A stretch of 64,000 nt of DNA from Hemibagrus wyckioides (GCF_019097595.1 NC_080732.1:8178405-8242404), one strand, 5' to 3'. Shown: positions 34,351 to 47,935, counted from the first letter of the stretch. Made by a program: numbers and translations. Notes: generated from the letters alone by a model not told the origin.

Positions 34351-36170
34351 CAGGAAGGTAACAAATTGTGGTCACATAATTTTATGAGTGTTTGTGAGTA
34401 ATTTTATGAGTGTTTGTGAGAAATTCCGAACATACTTCAGAAATACGTTTTCTGTGGATCTTGACATGGAGATTGGCAGACATTCTGATAATGTAGTGTG
34501 TTTGATCATTTACATTTCAAAAGCTAGTCTGTATGGTGAATGTAGTCATATGCGTTTAGTAAATTGAGGTAAAAATCTCATAAAATTGTTTCACTGTGAA
34601 CATGTAAGTTATCTTTGCCTGAAATTACCTGAGAATTCTCTGTGAAGCAGTGTGTTATAATGATAATGTGTGTGCAAGATTAGTTTGAAAGTGCTTTGTG
34701 TAGAAGTGTGATGCAGTTGTCCCGAACACTAAAAATCCTCCAATGCAATTTTTAGGGGAAGAAATTTGTGTGTGTGTGTGTGTGTGTTTGTGTGAATGCA
34801 CGTGTAAATTTACATGAAAGACAGTCTCACCCTGGAGGCACAACTTGTTTAATGAAATATCAATATTTCTATGTTACATAGACATATTTCTATTCTCCCT
34901 GTTTACACTGTGCATGAAACTATCTAACCATTGATTGACAGTGTGTGAAAACTATTCTAAATCACCTGCCATGATAAACTGGAAAAAACAAAACTAACAA
35001 ACAATAGTAACATACAAAAGTAAAAAAATAAAAAATCATGGTAGTACATTTACAGTGCATTTAAAGATCACACCAGGAAAGCAAGATGTCTTTTTGAATT
35101 ATTTTGCCATTACAGAAATATTTCATATAAGCTTTATGTCACTAAAAATATAAGTTATCAGAATAACAGTGCAGACAGTCTGAATTAAAAGACAATATCT
35201 CAGAAATTTTCTGGTTTGCACTGGAATTCAATTTCATATCTGTTCTCAGCTCAATAGCACCTTTCCCTTTATCTTTTCAAAGAGTGAACTCTACAACATG
35301 GAATGCAGGCCTAGCACTACCTCTTTCTAAGCTACTGGTTTCTACTTTCGAATACCTGACATAGTTACATTTAACTTTATTTATTTGAAACCTTTCTTAC
35401 ATTGGAATTTTAAGAGAAGTTTTGTCAAAGATAATTGAGGCCAATCTTGTTAAGGTAGGAGCATGGAATTCAAACAGGTAAACCTTGCCATTAGTTTGTC
35501 AGTTTTGCTCCAGTAAATTATATAAAACAGCTATGAACAGGATGATGGGGCACAAATGTAACATTAGGGCCCATCACAACTGCTCTTGTGCTGTTATATA
35601 TATTACTGTGCCTGATTTGGACAACAGCTAAAGTGCTGCATCTATCCAGAGAGAGCAGGAGAAATCCACTTTGAGACTGAAGAGAGAGGGGGAGTAGTTT
35701 TATTAGGGTCATATAATGCTTTCTGACAGATTAATGCCTGCAGCATACAGACCAACACCACGTAGCAGCTCTCTATAAACAACGCCAACTCACAGATTTG
35801 GCATTTTGGCATTTTTAAAGGTCTCGGCAGAAATGTAATGATGGATAACAGTAAATGGGCATAGAAAGTTTACTTAATTTGTAAACTTCATATAAACTTC
35901 CTGAATGCCATTCGTCATCCAGACATAGCCTTTTTAGCCTGTCTTACAATATGAGAAGACGATCATAATAAAATATGATTATCTCATATAATGTAATCAA
36001 GTTTTAAAGAATCCAAGGTGCTTTGTTTGCTTAACTCTTTAGAGTAGTAAGCTTGCAAATTCTATTTATTCTGTAATTTATACTTTATTCTTATATTTAT
36101 TTGTTCGTAACTAATCATACTGCCTGAGTGAAAGTGAAATAAACAGGATATTACCTCCTTAATGTAGAAA
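34351..36170. other. anonymous AT-rich DNA
   Basis: It contains a 22-bp tandem duplication (aattttatgagtgtttgtga at 34378 and 34400) and a (GT)n run at 34767-34788. No gene signature. Confidence 0.45.
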
Positions 36171-36490
36171 TACACTATATGGACAAAAGTATGTGGACAC
36201 ATGACCATCACACCCCTATATGCACCTTTCCCATCTGTTGCCACAAGGCTAAAACACAAACTTGTCTACAATGTCTTTGTATGCATCAGATTTATGATTT
36301 CCCTTTACTGGGCCAAACCTGTTCTAGCTTGACAACACTCCTGTGCACAATAGCTAATGTATCAGTAATGTTCTTGTGCCTGAATGGATACAAAAATACA
36401 GACTAAAGCCTTTTCAGAACACTGGAAGTTGGCATAGCAGCAAAGGAGGGACAAACTGTGGAATGGGATGGCACATGTGATTGTGATGGA
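36171..36490 (+). mobile_element. internally deleted Tc1-like relic
   Basis: It starts tacactatatggacaaaagt and continues 'atgtggacacatgaccatca', a terminal sequence shared by a common fish Tc1-like group. Pieces of the transposase 3' end ('gtgcctgaatggatacaaaa', 'tagcagcaaaggagggacaa') follow directly, so the middle is lost. The right inverted repeat has decayed. Confidence 0.75.
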
Positions 36491-37016
36491 AAGGAAGTAA
36501 AGATTTTTATGACAGAGGAACTAGAGCTTCAGTGTTACAGTCAGCCGGAACACATACTGACACAATCCTTCAAATAACTACTCCCATAAATCTCAGAATG
36601 AACAAGTGCAGTTTAACTGTATGATCAGTGAAGCAAAGTGCCAGAAATAAGTAGCAGATGAGACAGATTTGCGACATATTCATGTCTTTAGATGTATCAA
36701 TTTCAGTGATTTCAGGTTGGTGAGAGAGAAGATGTATTTGCCCTGGAACAAAAAGATCAACAAAATGATCATTATGGCAGTCTGATTCAACATGAATTCA
36801 GAACCAATTGTAAAGTCTCTGAACCCTCTGCTAGAGGCAGCAGAGCTGGAACCTCTGTTAGGGCTCTGTACATTATGGATAATGCATCCTAAATGAATCT
36901 GAATACATATACAATCAAATTTATCAATCTTTTAGTAAACCAAACTGGGAATTTCCACTGGTTTGGAAAAGTTTCAGAAACACTGTTTTTTTAAATAGAC
37001 TCTAAAGTTCTTCTAG
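36491..37016. other. anonymous DNA
   Basis: Nothing recognised. Confidence 0.4.
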
Positions 37017-37195
37017 AAGTCACTCTGGATACTGACTTCTTCTAAATGCTGCAGATGTAATTAACAATTCAAACTTGACACAATATTTAATATATAAAAG
37101 TGCATTAATCCATGAAAATGATACAATCAAGTCGATCACGACAAGGCTTACCTTATAGGGAAATTTACGTACACTTAATACCAGGAGTACATTTT
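37017..37195 (+). repeat. unclassified dispersed repeat, copy B
   Basis: 'gtcactctggatactgactt' and 'tctaaatgctgcagatgtaa' are followed, 71 bp after 'ctctggat', by 'tgcattaatccatgaaaatg'. Then come 'caagtcgatcacgacaaggc' and 'gaaatttacgtacact' with 'accaggagta'. Same plan as copies A (27280) and C (20046). Confidence 0.7.
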
Positions 37196-39536
37196 TTCAA
37201 ACTTAAGGGATTTTCATGAATACCAATGTCAACACTCATTCTAACGCATACACTTATGCATAAAGCTGTTCATATCCTACTTGTTAAATAACACCTGGTG
37301 GAATTTTTTTAACCAGCTTCAGGGACTGCAATCCAAAAGGAAAGAACAAAACAGTCATTTGGTCATTTCAACGGAAAAGGTAATTCCGCTTCTTTTTCTC
37401 TGTAATTTTAGGGGAAACAATAAACATTTCTGAAATATCTGAATTATACAGGGAACTGAGCAAGTTGGTTAACAAGATATTAATAAGAGATGCACTATTT
37501 GGAACTTGCTTGACCTAAATAGTGCCTTATTGAACTCCAAATTAAAAGCAATTTCTACTATGTACCTATACAACAACATGTACATACATTCACACCATAT
37601 ATGGCCAAAATTATGTCACATGATCATCAATCCCAAATGTTGGTTTATTTGACTAACGTACCTGAATATGTGAAGAAACATTTTTACTCTTTGGACAATA
37701 AAAGGAGATGATTTGAAGCAAACATTAAATGTCACTGATATATAATAATAATAATTAAAAAATTTGAATATAATGGTCACTTAGTTTGATTAGGTTGGAA
37801 TCATGTTTGCACTGATTATACATAAATGACTGGAAAAGAAACTGAGCCATACCTTTAAACCAAAGCTATCAATAGCCATCATCTCTAATCAAATATAATC
37901 TCACAATGTAACATAGATGGGCTGAGATATGCCATGATTTTAGGCTCTACTGATTACCACAATTCTTTCACATAGTTTGCTACTGCATTTAGTCAAACAT
38001 CTTTCCATTTGCTCCACTATGATTAGCTCAAACTCTATTACTTCATGCGGTGACACAGATTCCGAGAAATATAACCACTTTGCCGTACCTAAGTTAACAA
38101 CACAGTGAGTTATGAAAGTTCCACTTTATCCAACTGCCTCATCAGGCACTCCACTTGAGTGCTACTCTCTATCTATCAGCTTCAAGAGAGTGAGAAAGGC
38201 ACAGTAAAATGTAACATGAGTATGTTAAGTGGGAAATGGGACGTCACTGCTGTGTTGACATAATTTGCATTGAAATCAATGCCAAGATACGCATTTCTGA
38301 TGGATACCAAAAATCACAGCTTTGAGTGTCGTGTTTTGTGGAACATTGCAGGACTTTTGGAATATTACTAGAGGCAGCAGAAGTAATTTAAAAGAAAAGA
38401 AAAACTGCTTTAAACGGTCTAAACACAGGCTGTTCTGGCATGCATCAACACTTCATTACTCATTCTGCACATGCAGGACAAGTGACAGGTACAAGGGGAC
38501 TCAATATACATGGCCAGGTGGTTCGGGAGGAAAATGAGCACTGCTGCAAAAAAAAAGAGGTATTAGTGCTTACACTCAGATTAAACTGCTTGATATAAAT
38601 GATTTAAGGTATTTGTCTCTGGAGAATAGAGAAACCAGCAGCCACTCAGCATTTACTGATGTAAATAACCATCTGTCTTTGTGTTTATTGCAGTGCAGTG
38701 TCTACTCCATTCACAAGCAGCTAAATCAACTTTAATTAGCGCACTAATTTCAACACAATGATCCAAGTAAAATGTAATGGAAAATGGGAATACAGTCACT
38801 TCAGTGTTTTCGTTGAAAAAAAAATTGTTAAAAAAAAAAAAAGCAAGAAACATAAGAGCAATGCAATTAAGGGGTTTTTTTTTCAATGTGGTATGTTGTC
38901 TACATATCAAAATAAAAACTTACCTTACTTAACTTACTGAGTTACAATACCATGAGTGGATTGTAATTTATGTTTTTCTCCAGCTGCATTTTGCTCTAGC
39001 ATGTACTGTAATCTTCTCCATAAATAACAGTACTAGGTTTGAATCGTCTGTAATAGTAATTCTTATTCTTATTATTTCTTATTATCTCCAACATTTTCCT
39101 GATTCCTCCTACAAATTCTTCGATTATGAATGATATTAGAAGACATTTCAGATAAAATCCACAAGCCAACAAATGGTTGTTGTGCAAAAAAAATAAATAA
39201 ACTGGAGTTAGTTAAACTGAAGAAACTGAAGGTTATTAAAAAGAGCTACGGAAAAGATTTGCAAAAAAAAACTTGAGTTATGCATTCTCTGGTTTTGAGT
39301 TAAAGATGGACTTTACAGAGACTCTGTATAACAATTTTTTCAGCAGAACTAATAAAGCCTTTCAGGTGAGAGGGGAAATGTCTTCAAATGTATACCACAA
39401 TGCGACTAACCTTGACTTATTTTAATAGACACATTTCTGGGGTGGTTCAATGTCTACAAAATGCAGCACTGCAGGCTCACTTATAAATCTCCATACTTAT
39501 AAAGGATTCACACTAGCACTGCCCTCCAGATGCTAC
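37196..39536. other. anonymous DNA with Tc1 end fragment
   Basis: At 37594-37650, 'accatatatggccaaaatta' resembles a decayed end of the element type at 36171. The rest holds A-runs (38818-38843) and no gene signature. Confidence 0.4.
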
Positions 39537-39562
39537 CTCTCTCTCTCTCTCTCTCACTCTTT

Positions 39563-39592
<30 letters not shown>
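39537..39592. repeat. (CT)n(CA)n compound microsatellite
   Basis: CT run at 39537-39554 and CA run at 39564-39592. Confidence 0.95.
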
Positions 39593-39593
<1 letters not shown>

Positions 39594-40774
39594 TGGTTAA
39601 ATCACAAAACTCCCATTCATTAAATGCCTCTGCATGTTTTACAAGGGGCTCACCTCAAAGTGAAACTGAAATGATGTACACAAAGAAAAGCCTTGAATCC
39701 CTCATGCACAGCTACAGAGAAACAGAAGTATTTGTTAGCAAAGCAGAATGTACACTTTAGGTCTCTGACCAGCATCAACAGCAACACAAATTTCATGTGC
39801 AGGTGTCAAGCAAGATTCAAATTTCTTTTCACAGCTCAGTAACCACTTTCAATAACCACTTGCTTATTCATCTCTGCCAAGTAATGGCCCAAAAAAAAAC
39901 ACAGTTATGACCTTTGGTTGTTCTGATAGTAGGTTGTACTTCAAAGTCACTTCTAAAGTGAGTTTTAGGTGTTAAATTCCTACTACATTCATAAGCATAG
40001 GTTCTGGAAGGGCATGATGGACACCGTGTTCAGTGTATCCTTATAACAACTTAGTGTTTACATTTTCTTGTTAAAAAATCATGTAAGAAAACCCACCACT
40101 GAAAAAACTTGGCTAGAATCATGTAATGCTGCATTATACTTATTATTAATAATACGGCTTCATAAAAGTGAAGTGGAGCAAATGTATGACAATTAGTCAA
40201 ACTGGGGCTGTTGGGCTGCTTTATATCAAATTAATTGAATAAGGTTAATAATACCAGTTACACCATTAACATAATGCCGCTTATTACTTTAGATGAACGT
40301 GACTGGTAGCAATTTAGACAACCCAATGTCTAAATTATGAATGTCAGCAATATAAAGTGTTTTTAAAATACTTTTTATCATTTTCTTAGACAGACGATAA
40401 AACATGCTATGAATATTACTTACAATGCAGAACACTGTATAGTGTTTAATTATTTAACGAAAAGACAGCTTCTTCATGTAAAGCTTACAACTATGAAATA
40501 GCATTATTAATATTTAGTATAAAGCATTCATCATATGATTCTCTGTATGTCTTGAGGAGTGTGTCTCCTCAACGTTGAAGTGAAACCTACACCAGTGACA
40601 CCATTATAGCATGGTCCTCTTTATTATTGCAGTTTGTTGCACCTTGGTTACCAGGTGTCTGATTTTATATTGGAAAGTCTGCTTTTTTAACTCTGTTGTC
40701 TGGTTCATGATGTCTAGTCAAGTCTCAATCTAAATTTATTCTCTTTGTTGAAGAAGATAAAGTGCTGTTCTAGC
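39593..40774. other. anonymous DNA
   Basis: Nothing recognised. Confidence 0.4.
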
Positions 40775-40919
<145 letters not shown>

Positions 40920-40974
40920 TTATTGCCACCTGCTGCCACCCTGTGGATAATAAACTATTCATTCATTCATCTTC

Positions 40975-41258
40975 AGTAGCTGCTTTATCTTGGTCAGAGT
41001 CACGTTAGATTCAAAACCAGTCCCAGGCTACAGCAGATGTTATGGGACATACCTTGAATGGGACACCAGTCTGTTGCATGGCACTGTGCACATAATCATT
41101 TACACTCATTTAGTGAAAACAAACCACCTTTAATTTTCCCCAAGAAAATCCAGAGGACTCTGACACAGACACGGGGCTAACATGCACAGAAACTCCACTT
41201 GTACAGTAACCCGAGGTCAGGGTAATACTGAGTACCATGCACCACTGAGGTAGCAACA
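40975..41258 (+). repeat. dispersed fish repeat, 'ggagcctatcc' family, diverged
   Basis: Blocks 'gctgctttatcttggtcaga', 'gaatgggacaccagtctgtt', 'acatgcacagaaactccact' and 'taacccgaggtcagggtaat' follow the order of the family at 12345 and 61125. Confidence 0.6.
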
Positions 41259-42538
41259 GCAGGAATGTTACGTATTCATGACATATTGAATGGCTGCCAT
41301 ACGCAATATTTGAATTCTACCAATGCCAGATCAAGTAAACAAAGGTAAAACTTGTCCTGAGTATTTGCCCCAGATATACTTGGCATAACTACTTGCTTTG
41401 AAAAAATAGAAAATGTAATGAAAAACATAGACAAAGCTTTCTTCAGCATATTAAAAATTATAGTTCAAAAAAGGGTTATTTTAAACACATTCACAAACAT
41501 ATAACTTTCACTGTACCTATATTCACTAGGGCATATATAATAATGTCGATCTACTATAAAAAAGTAATAAAATATATTGAACTTTGAAGCAGTACAGAAG
41601 AAACAGGAAGTGAGGTAAGAGCAGAACACCACTCAAGCAGCAAAATGATAATAATCATGACATTGATAATTACTATACCAAAGCCACCTCAGGTATATTG
41701 GTTTATCTCATCCTTATGGAAATGGAACCAATAGGATTCCAAACGTGTGTGTGTGTGTGTAAAAAAAGTTTCATAGTGGGATACAGTATACTACAGCAAG
41801 GGAAAATGTAATATTGAAATTTGAGTGTCCCATCATCATCACGATGGCCTGATAAACAAATGATCTGGTTTAGCTTCTTTTTCAGTATGCTAATGATGGG
41901 ATGCAGAGCTCTACTATGCAGATTGCGGGTAGCTAGTTATTTCTTTGGCTGGACCTATGTGACAAAGCTTGTAAACGTGTACATTTAATCAGCCTCTTTC
42001 CTCTGGGTCAATAATTTCTCTCCAGTTTTTCCTCAGAAGCTCTACAAAATCAATTCAATTCATTTTTAGCACCAAAGAGCAAATTATTCTAAATGCAGCA
42101 TATTTTGTCTTTGCCATTTTCAAATCAGCAGGTGGTATTCTTCTTTCAACACACTTTTCACACTGACCAACCAGGTTTAAATGTCACAACTGAAGTGTAC
42201 TTGGAAAATAAACACAGAAATTATAAAGATAAACGATTTTGTGTGCCATTTCTGGTTAAAGTGTCAGAGAGGCTGTGCTCCATGCCAAGTATCTGTTCTG
42301 CACCTTAACAAGGGACATTTTTATTGTGGGTAGAAGATCTGAATTCATACTACAAATGAGCCACTACTTCCAAAATAAAGTCAAAATCTGCATTTTTGCA
42401 TAACAGCAAAAAAAAAAAAGCCTCGGAATTGAAATGAAACAAAATGTTAAAGATCAGCATTAGAGATATTTTCCAGCACTGTTTGGCTTTCATGCAGATT
42501 TAATATTCATCTCTGTCGGCAGAACATGTCTCTGATGC
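41259..42538. other. anonymous DNA
   Basis: (GT)n at 41745-41760. No other feature recognised. Confidence 0.4.
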
Positions 42539-42835
42539 TACATTCCCCTCTGAAAGTATTGGAACAGCAAAGCCAATTCGTTTATTTTCTGCTATACATT
42601 GAAGACATCTGGGACTGGGATCAAAAGTTTAATATAAAACAATTTCAGCATTTATTTCCTGATATGTGTTTTAAACAACTTTGAACTTGGTACCTTTTTG
42701 GTGAACACAAGTATTGGAACAGATTGAAGTAAATTAAAGTAAATGACACTTAGTATTTGGCTGCATATAACGTGCTTGCAATAACTGTATCAAGACATCA
42801 ACCCTGACATCATTAAGCTGCTGTATTCTTATTAC

Positions 42836-43276
42836 AGGGTGTGGCAGAGGAAACGGTTTTTGAACAGCCAATATGTAGCAACGACAAGGGCATGTAAGCT
42901 CCGCCCCTTCTTAAGAGGCAGCGCAGACGAAGCAATTTCAATAGTTAGTAGCCATGGCAGCTGTGGACTCATGAGCGTCTAGTGTTCGTCATTGAAGATG
43001 ATTTTAAAAGTAGGGAATCAGTAACTGCAGTTCAGCAACTTTTCCATAGACAATTCAATGTGGAGCATCACAAAGATTCCTGATCGTAACACGATTCTCA
43101 GGTGGGTTGAAGCGTGTGTACCCCTGAAAACATGGAGGGAGTGAGGGTGGTCATTCTCCGAAGCCCAAAGTGTTCCACCTGACACCAGGCTTTAACTTTG
43201 CAGATGCTGAAATTGCCGCCCTCCTTGTTGCTGCATATTGCATAATGCAAAAACGTGCATTCCTCTGCCGAACCCT
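42836..43276 (+). mobile_element. nested non-autonomous DNA transposon with HTH remnant
   Basis: This 441-bp segment interrupts the Tc1-like transposase. It begins agggtgtggcagaggaa and ends with the reverse complement of agggttcggcagaggaa (15 of 17 matched). The plus strand encodes ERLVFVIEDDFKSRESVTAV then QQLFHRQFNV, and further on ENMEGVRVVILRSPKCS. This resembles the helix-turn-helix domain (DUF4817-like) of an IS630/Tc1-superfamily transposase. The catalytic domain is absent. The target duplication is not resolvable. Confidence 0.72.
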
Positions 43277-43441
43277 ATAAGATGCTTTGCCATGCTCTTA
43301 CCTAAGCTTGTTTCAGTTTTGTTTGTTTCTGTCTCCTCTTCAGAAAGTGAAATGCTATTCAACTGGGTTAAATGGTGATTGATCTGGCCAGTCTAAAAAC
43401 TTCCACTATTTCCCCTGATGTGTTTGCAGTATGGATTTGGA

Positions 43442-43747
43442 TCACTGTCTTGCTGTATGATGAATTTCCTCAGAATTAGACTGGATGCATTTCTCTGGAA
43501 ATTGGCAGACGGAATGTTTCTGCAGACTTCTGAAATTCATTCTGCTGCCTCCATCATGAGTTACATCATTAATATTGATTAGTGAGTCTGTTCCAGGAGC
43601 AGTCATGCAAGCCCAAGCCATGACACTATGCTTGACAGATGAGCTCATATGTTTTGGATCATGGACAGATCCTTTCACCCTCCATATGTCGGCCTTTTCA
43701 TCACTTTGGTAGAGGTTAATCTTGGCTCTGATTTTTTTGTGGCTCAT
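43442..43747 (-). pseudogene. Tc1-like transposase fragment
   Basis: The 101-codon reverse frame contains INLYQSDEKADIWRVKGSVH, then SSVKHSVMAWACMTAPGTDS, then DDVTHDGGSRMNF. These are the conserved centre of the transposase, parallel to 22613-22816 on the plus strand. The GGGS run before VMAWAC is partly lost. Confidence 0.88.
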
Positions 43748-44153
43748 TTCTGTATTTCTTTGTGAGTTCCAATCTGACTCTCTGATTCTTACTGATTACT
43801 TAATATGTATAGCATCTTGTGATATGGCCTCTATATTTCTGGTCTCAAAGTCTTCTTCAAATAATACGTTCACTCTGGTCTTCTAGACTTCATGTTTTGT
43901 TTATTCTTTTTAACAATAAATGCAGCCTAACATGGATAATCTGGGCAACAAGGACCGCCTGTCAGGCTTATATTCCAATATTTTTGATCATTTGAAAAAT
44001 GGGTGGGATTAAACTAAAAGTGTCATGTTCTAAATTGGTTAATCGCAATGTAAAATTATCTATTGTCTCATATTAATCTTATGGTTTTAAACCCAAAGGG
44101 TTTCAGTGTATAGCCAATATAAAATAAAACACAAATACGTTTGGGGGACTGTA

Positions 44154-46738
44154 GCTCTATATGTAAATAAACTCGTCTTTGTGACATTTTTTATGATCTC
44201 CTCTATCCCTCGCTTACCACCATTCTTCTGTAGCAGATGAATTTAAAAGAGCACATTTAAAAATGATAGCAAAGCCCATTTTAATAAAGCCTGCCTAATT
44301 GTTGTGCAAGCACAAAGCTCAACCCCCGGAGCAACTCTTCCCACTTATTTGACTTGGGGTGAAATTAGCAGCATTTGCTCATGAAGGGGCGCCTGCCTGC
44401 ATGCATACTAATAGGTAGTGAATTCATCTGAATGAGCACTCTTCCTTGTCTGATGCTTCTCACGTAATTGTATTTCCAGGTTTAGCAGCCTCTTCACCAG
44501 CTGGCTGATCCTTGTAAAGTGTGAGTGGCAATAGATCCAACCTGTTAATGTGTAACTACAAAGCAGCTTCAGGTACTGATAGCTGACCAAGTCTAAGATT
44601 AAAGAGCGGGATAGAAAATGACTCAGGCAGGTTAAACCAAGGAGGATAACATTCACTATTCCACCAAATTAAGGCACGCTTGAGAGTTTAGGGAGAGAAT
44701 ATTATTGTAGCACAGTGTGCCACCATCATACTGAACGTCTCTTTAAAGCAATTTGTGAATTTTTGAAAATAAAAACAATATTCTTGAATCTGCGAACAAA
44801 AGATATGTTTCTGTGAGCCACCATGACACTCCTGTAATAAAGAGTCATACCTGAGTCAGGAGCGTGAAATCATATATCACACATTAGCTAAAATATTTAA
44901 AGCTTTAAAACTTTAGGCATGAAAGTGCATGAGAGCATGAGAAAAGAAACAGTGAAGTAGGAGAATCAGATATAAAACAATATAGAGTGAGGTGAAATAA
45001 GTATTCAGATGCTTTTGTTCTTGTTATTTATAATACTTCATGTGCATACAGACTTTTTCAGTGAATATTCATGAGCACAGGAAGTGAATGTTCCTAGGAT
45101 ATATCCAATTGGTGGCAAACAGCATTCAAAAAGCAGCAGTAAATAAATTAAAAACCATAACTCATGTGTCTAGTAGCTTTATTTAAGGACGCGATGTCAA
45201 AATTAAAAGTAGGAGCTTCTTGATCTGTTGCTGGATGTTCCCTCAGGTCATTTGTACTTTTCTTTACATATTGTTCCAAAAAAACTTCAAAAAAACTGCT
45301 ACAAACTTTGCCGAATATGTCAGTTACAGTTTTATACAAACTGCATGTTCTATCTTAATACTGTGACTCTTAATACTGAACTCATTCATTTTTTTATTAA
45401 TTAATTTATTTATTTATTTAAGAAAAAAGAAGTGCAGTGTGTTGAATAGCAGCAGCAAAGAGAAAGTCTCTAAAACGCCTCTAAAACAGTTATATCATAA
45501 CATGCAACAAGGGGTGTGGTATGTAAAGAAGTAGAGGATGAATTACAGCTTGCAGTTGTGTAGCTAGCTAATATAATAGAAAACATCTCTGTTCATTGAA
45601 CTTGCTATTATGGAGGTTATTGTGAGGTTATTATGGAGGTTAATGTGAGGTTATTTCATGCTTTCCAGTCATAGAGCTCTAAACCTGGGTTATATTGCTG
45701 TGCTCCCAGTATGGCAAAATGTAGTAATATTCTTTAGGATCTGACATGAAGAGCAAAATATTTATCATCTATTATTATTTTCTGGATTCTGGAAGTTTTA
45801 CTGAGATTATTTCATACATTGTGACATGTAATAAAACGAAGAGACCACAGGAATCACACAGTGTAAAGTGTCTGACTTGCTCCAGTTGTATAATACATAT
45901 TATTTCACAGCTTTCCTTAGCTATACACAACCAAACTGCAATATACTTTCTCTAATGTAACACACTCTATACTAACAAGATAATGTTACCCATCAGGGTA
46001 AGACTTTTCAGACTGGGTATGTTTAAAGTTTTAAAAATCTTTAACATTCCCAACTTGTGTGAAATGAGGAAAAGCATTCATGTTACGTATGATGCACATA
46101 ACCTTTCTAAAATGATATGGTTTTTTTTTTTTTTTACATTCTTTTAATTCTGAAAATAACCCTCAGCCAGTATTAAACAATTTTGTAAATGAAATTAGTT
46201 TTACCTACACAGTTTTAACAGCAATATTATGTTTTTAGTTCAGAGTCACACACTATAGAAAACACTGTAGGTCAATCAGCTAATCTCCCTTTAGATGAAT
46301 GGATGCTACTGAAAGCTGCTGACTCAGCTGAGTGTTCCTGAATTGAGGATTAGGAACGAGCTTGCACTTATACAAGGTCAATAAAAGATCTATAAACATC
46401 AGGGTACATGTTTCAAAGACACAAACTGAGACATAGTCCCATGTTCTGCTGCACTGTGCCTACTTCTGGCTTTAACTGGTTTATTGACTCATGATGTAGG
46501 ATTTTAGTAGTGGCCATTGTTGAGATATATGTGCAATGTGTACCGGCCACATGCCAGCCAGCTGGCTCTTTAAATATAAGTGAAGTATTGGACGTATTGA
46601 TGCTTCATAATAGTTTTGGGTGCATATGGACCATCAGCATTTAAACTGTATTTAATTTCATGGTCCTGTAAATAGTGTGTTAGATGCTGTAAATAGTGAA
46701 CTAGATAAATACAATTACACTATTTACTGTTTACATAA
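44154..46738. other. anonymous DNA, 2.6 kb
   Basis: No gene or element identified. A short diverged tandem (tattatggaggtta) occurs near 45607-45645, and a T-run at about 46120-46135. Confidence 0.4.
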
Positions 46739-46986
46739 CCAAGCTAACAGGACACTCCCGGGTAACAAGAAACACCTATCAGTCACCTTTTCCAGTATTT
46801 TTGCTTGCCAAAAAATTGGGTGGTCTGATAATCAATATGTTGTTTTACACATCTACATATAAATACCAGGAAATAAAATCTGAAATGTTAATCTCTTTTC
46901 TTCTTGATCTTAAACCCAAATCTCTTCAGTCTACAGAAAAGTGATGAATTGAAGTTTATGCTCCAATAATTTTGGAGGAGACTGTA
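46739..46986 (-). mobile_element. 5'-end remnant of Tc1-like element
   Basis: 'taacaagaaacacctatcag' and 'attgggtggtc' match the 5' UTR region seen near 43945-44015. The right edge 'ccaataattttggaggagac' plus 'tgta' is a TACAGTCTCC-type inverted repeat. Transposase is absent. Confidence 0.72.
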
Positions 46987-47639
46987 TACTGGACAGCCAG
47001 GCTGGTAAGGAGAGTATAGATTTACAGCAAAGTTTTTCTACACACATCAACTCGGTAAAATGTCCATTTACTACAGTCTCCCAGGGAAAAGATGAATGAT
47101 ATAACAATACTGCTCTCACTGGGTTTATGTGGTCCTGTTCTCACTAGCTTTGTGTGAACTTTTCACAGTTCCCACTTGACAGTGCCTCTAAATAGTAGGC
47201 CACAATATCAATTATCCACAGAGGTACCATGAGTGATAAATGAACACAGTACAAGAAGTTCATCTATCTATATTTGTGCTATCAGGTCAGCTATAAAACT
47301 TCTTCAGGCACTGTTTCGAATGCACCTCACTCCCCGGCCCTGTTAGCGTATTTCATCTCCTCCATCTTCTGCCGGTGAACAATAGGAAGTATGAGGAGAC
47401 TTCTGGGTTTTAAACACCTCTATTAAATGCTGCATGTCTGCACTCTAGTATCAAAAATGAATCTTGGCAGAACAAACACCCCACACACAAATTCCAACAA
47501 CATAACATGACATCTCTATAACCTGGTGTCATTATGCTCAGGAACTCCAGGTTACTCTAACTAACTGTATATGACTTGTTTATATTTACGTATATTATGT
47601 TTATGATAATTCACACTCTCTGGTGTTTATAATAATTCA
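46987..47639. other. anonymous DNA
   Basis: Nothing recognised. Confidence 0.4.
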
Positions 47640-47935
47640 TAATAACACTCTCCAGTGTCACCCAAATAAGGATGGGTTCCCTTTTGAGTCTGGTTCCTCC
47701 CAAGGTTTCTTCGTCTTACCATCTAATGAAGTTTTTCCTTGCCACAGTCGCCTCAGGCTTGCTCATTAGGGTTAAATACAAATACATATGAATATAAGTC
47801 TAATATTAATCTTGAACTTTTTGTACTATATTTCTTTTATTACTTTTGTTCTGTAAAGCTGCTTTGAGACAATGCCCATTGATAAAAGCGCCATAGAATA
47901 AAATTGATTTGAATTAAATTGAATTAAATTATAAA
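47640..47935 (+). repeat. dispersed repeat with (AATTG)n tail
   Basis: The blocks 'tcccaaggtttcttcgtctt', 'tttttccttgccacagtcgc', 'ctcaggcttgctcattaggg', 'taaagctgctttgagacaat' and 'gaattaaattgaattaaatt' are a unit I recall as very common in fish. The pentamer-like tail suggests a retroposed element. Partial copies lie at 55130-55250 and, inverted, near 50135-50215. Confidence 0.75.

Larger units (their letters stand above)
42539..44153 (-). mobile_element. Tc1-like element carrying a nested insertion
   Basis: The left end is tacattcccctctgaaagta and the right end finishes tttgggggactgta, decayed versions of a TACAGTCCCC-type inverted repeat, with TA at both ends. Transposase sequence lies in reverse orientation: its C-terminal end is at the left (42760-42835), resuming after a 441-bp insertion at 43277. 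The 5' UTR ('gggcaacaaggaccgcctgt', 'tgaaaaatgggtgggattaa') is at the right. Without the insert it is about 1.17 kb, so it also lacks some internal sequence. Confidence 0.88.
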
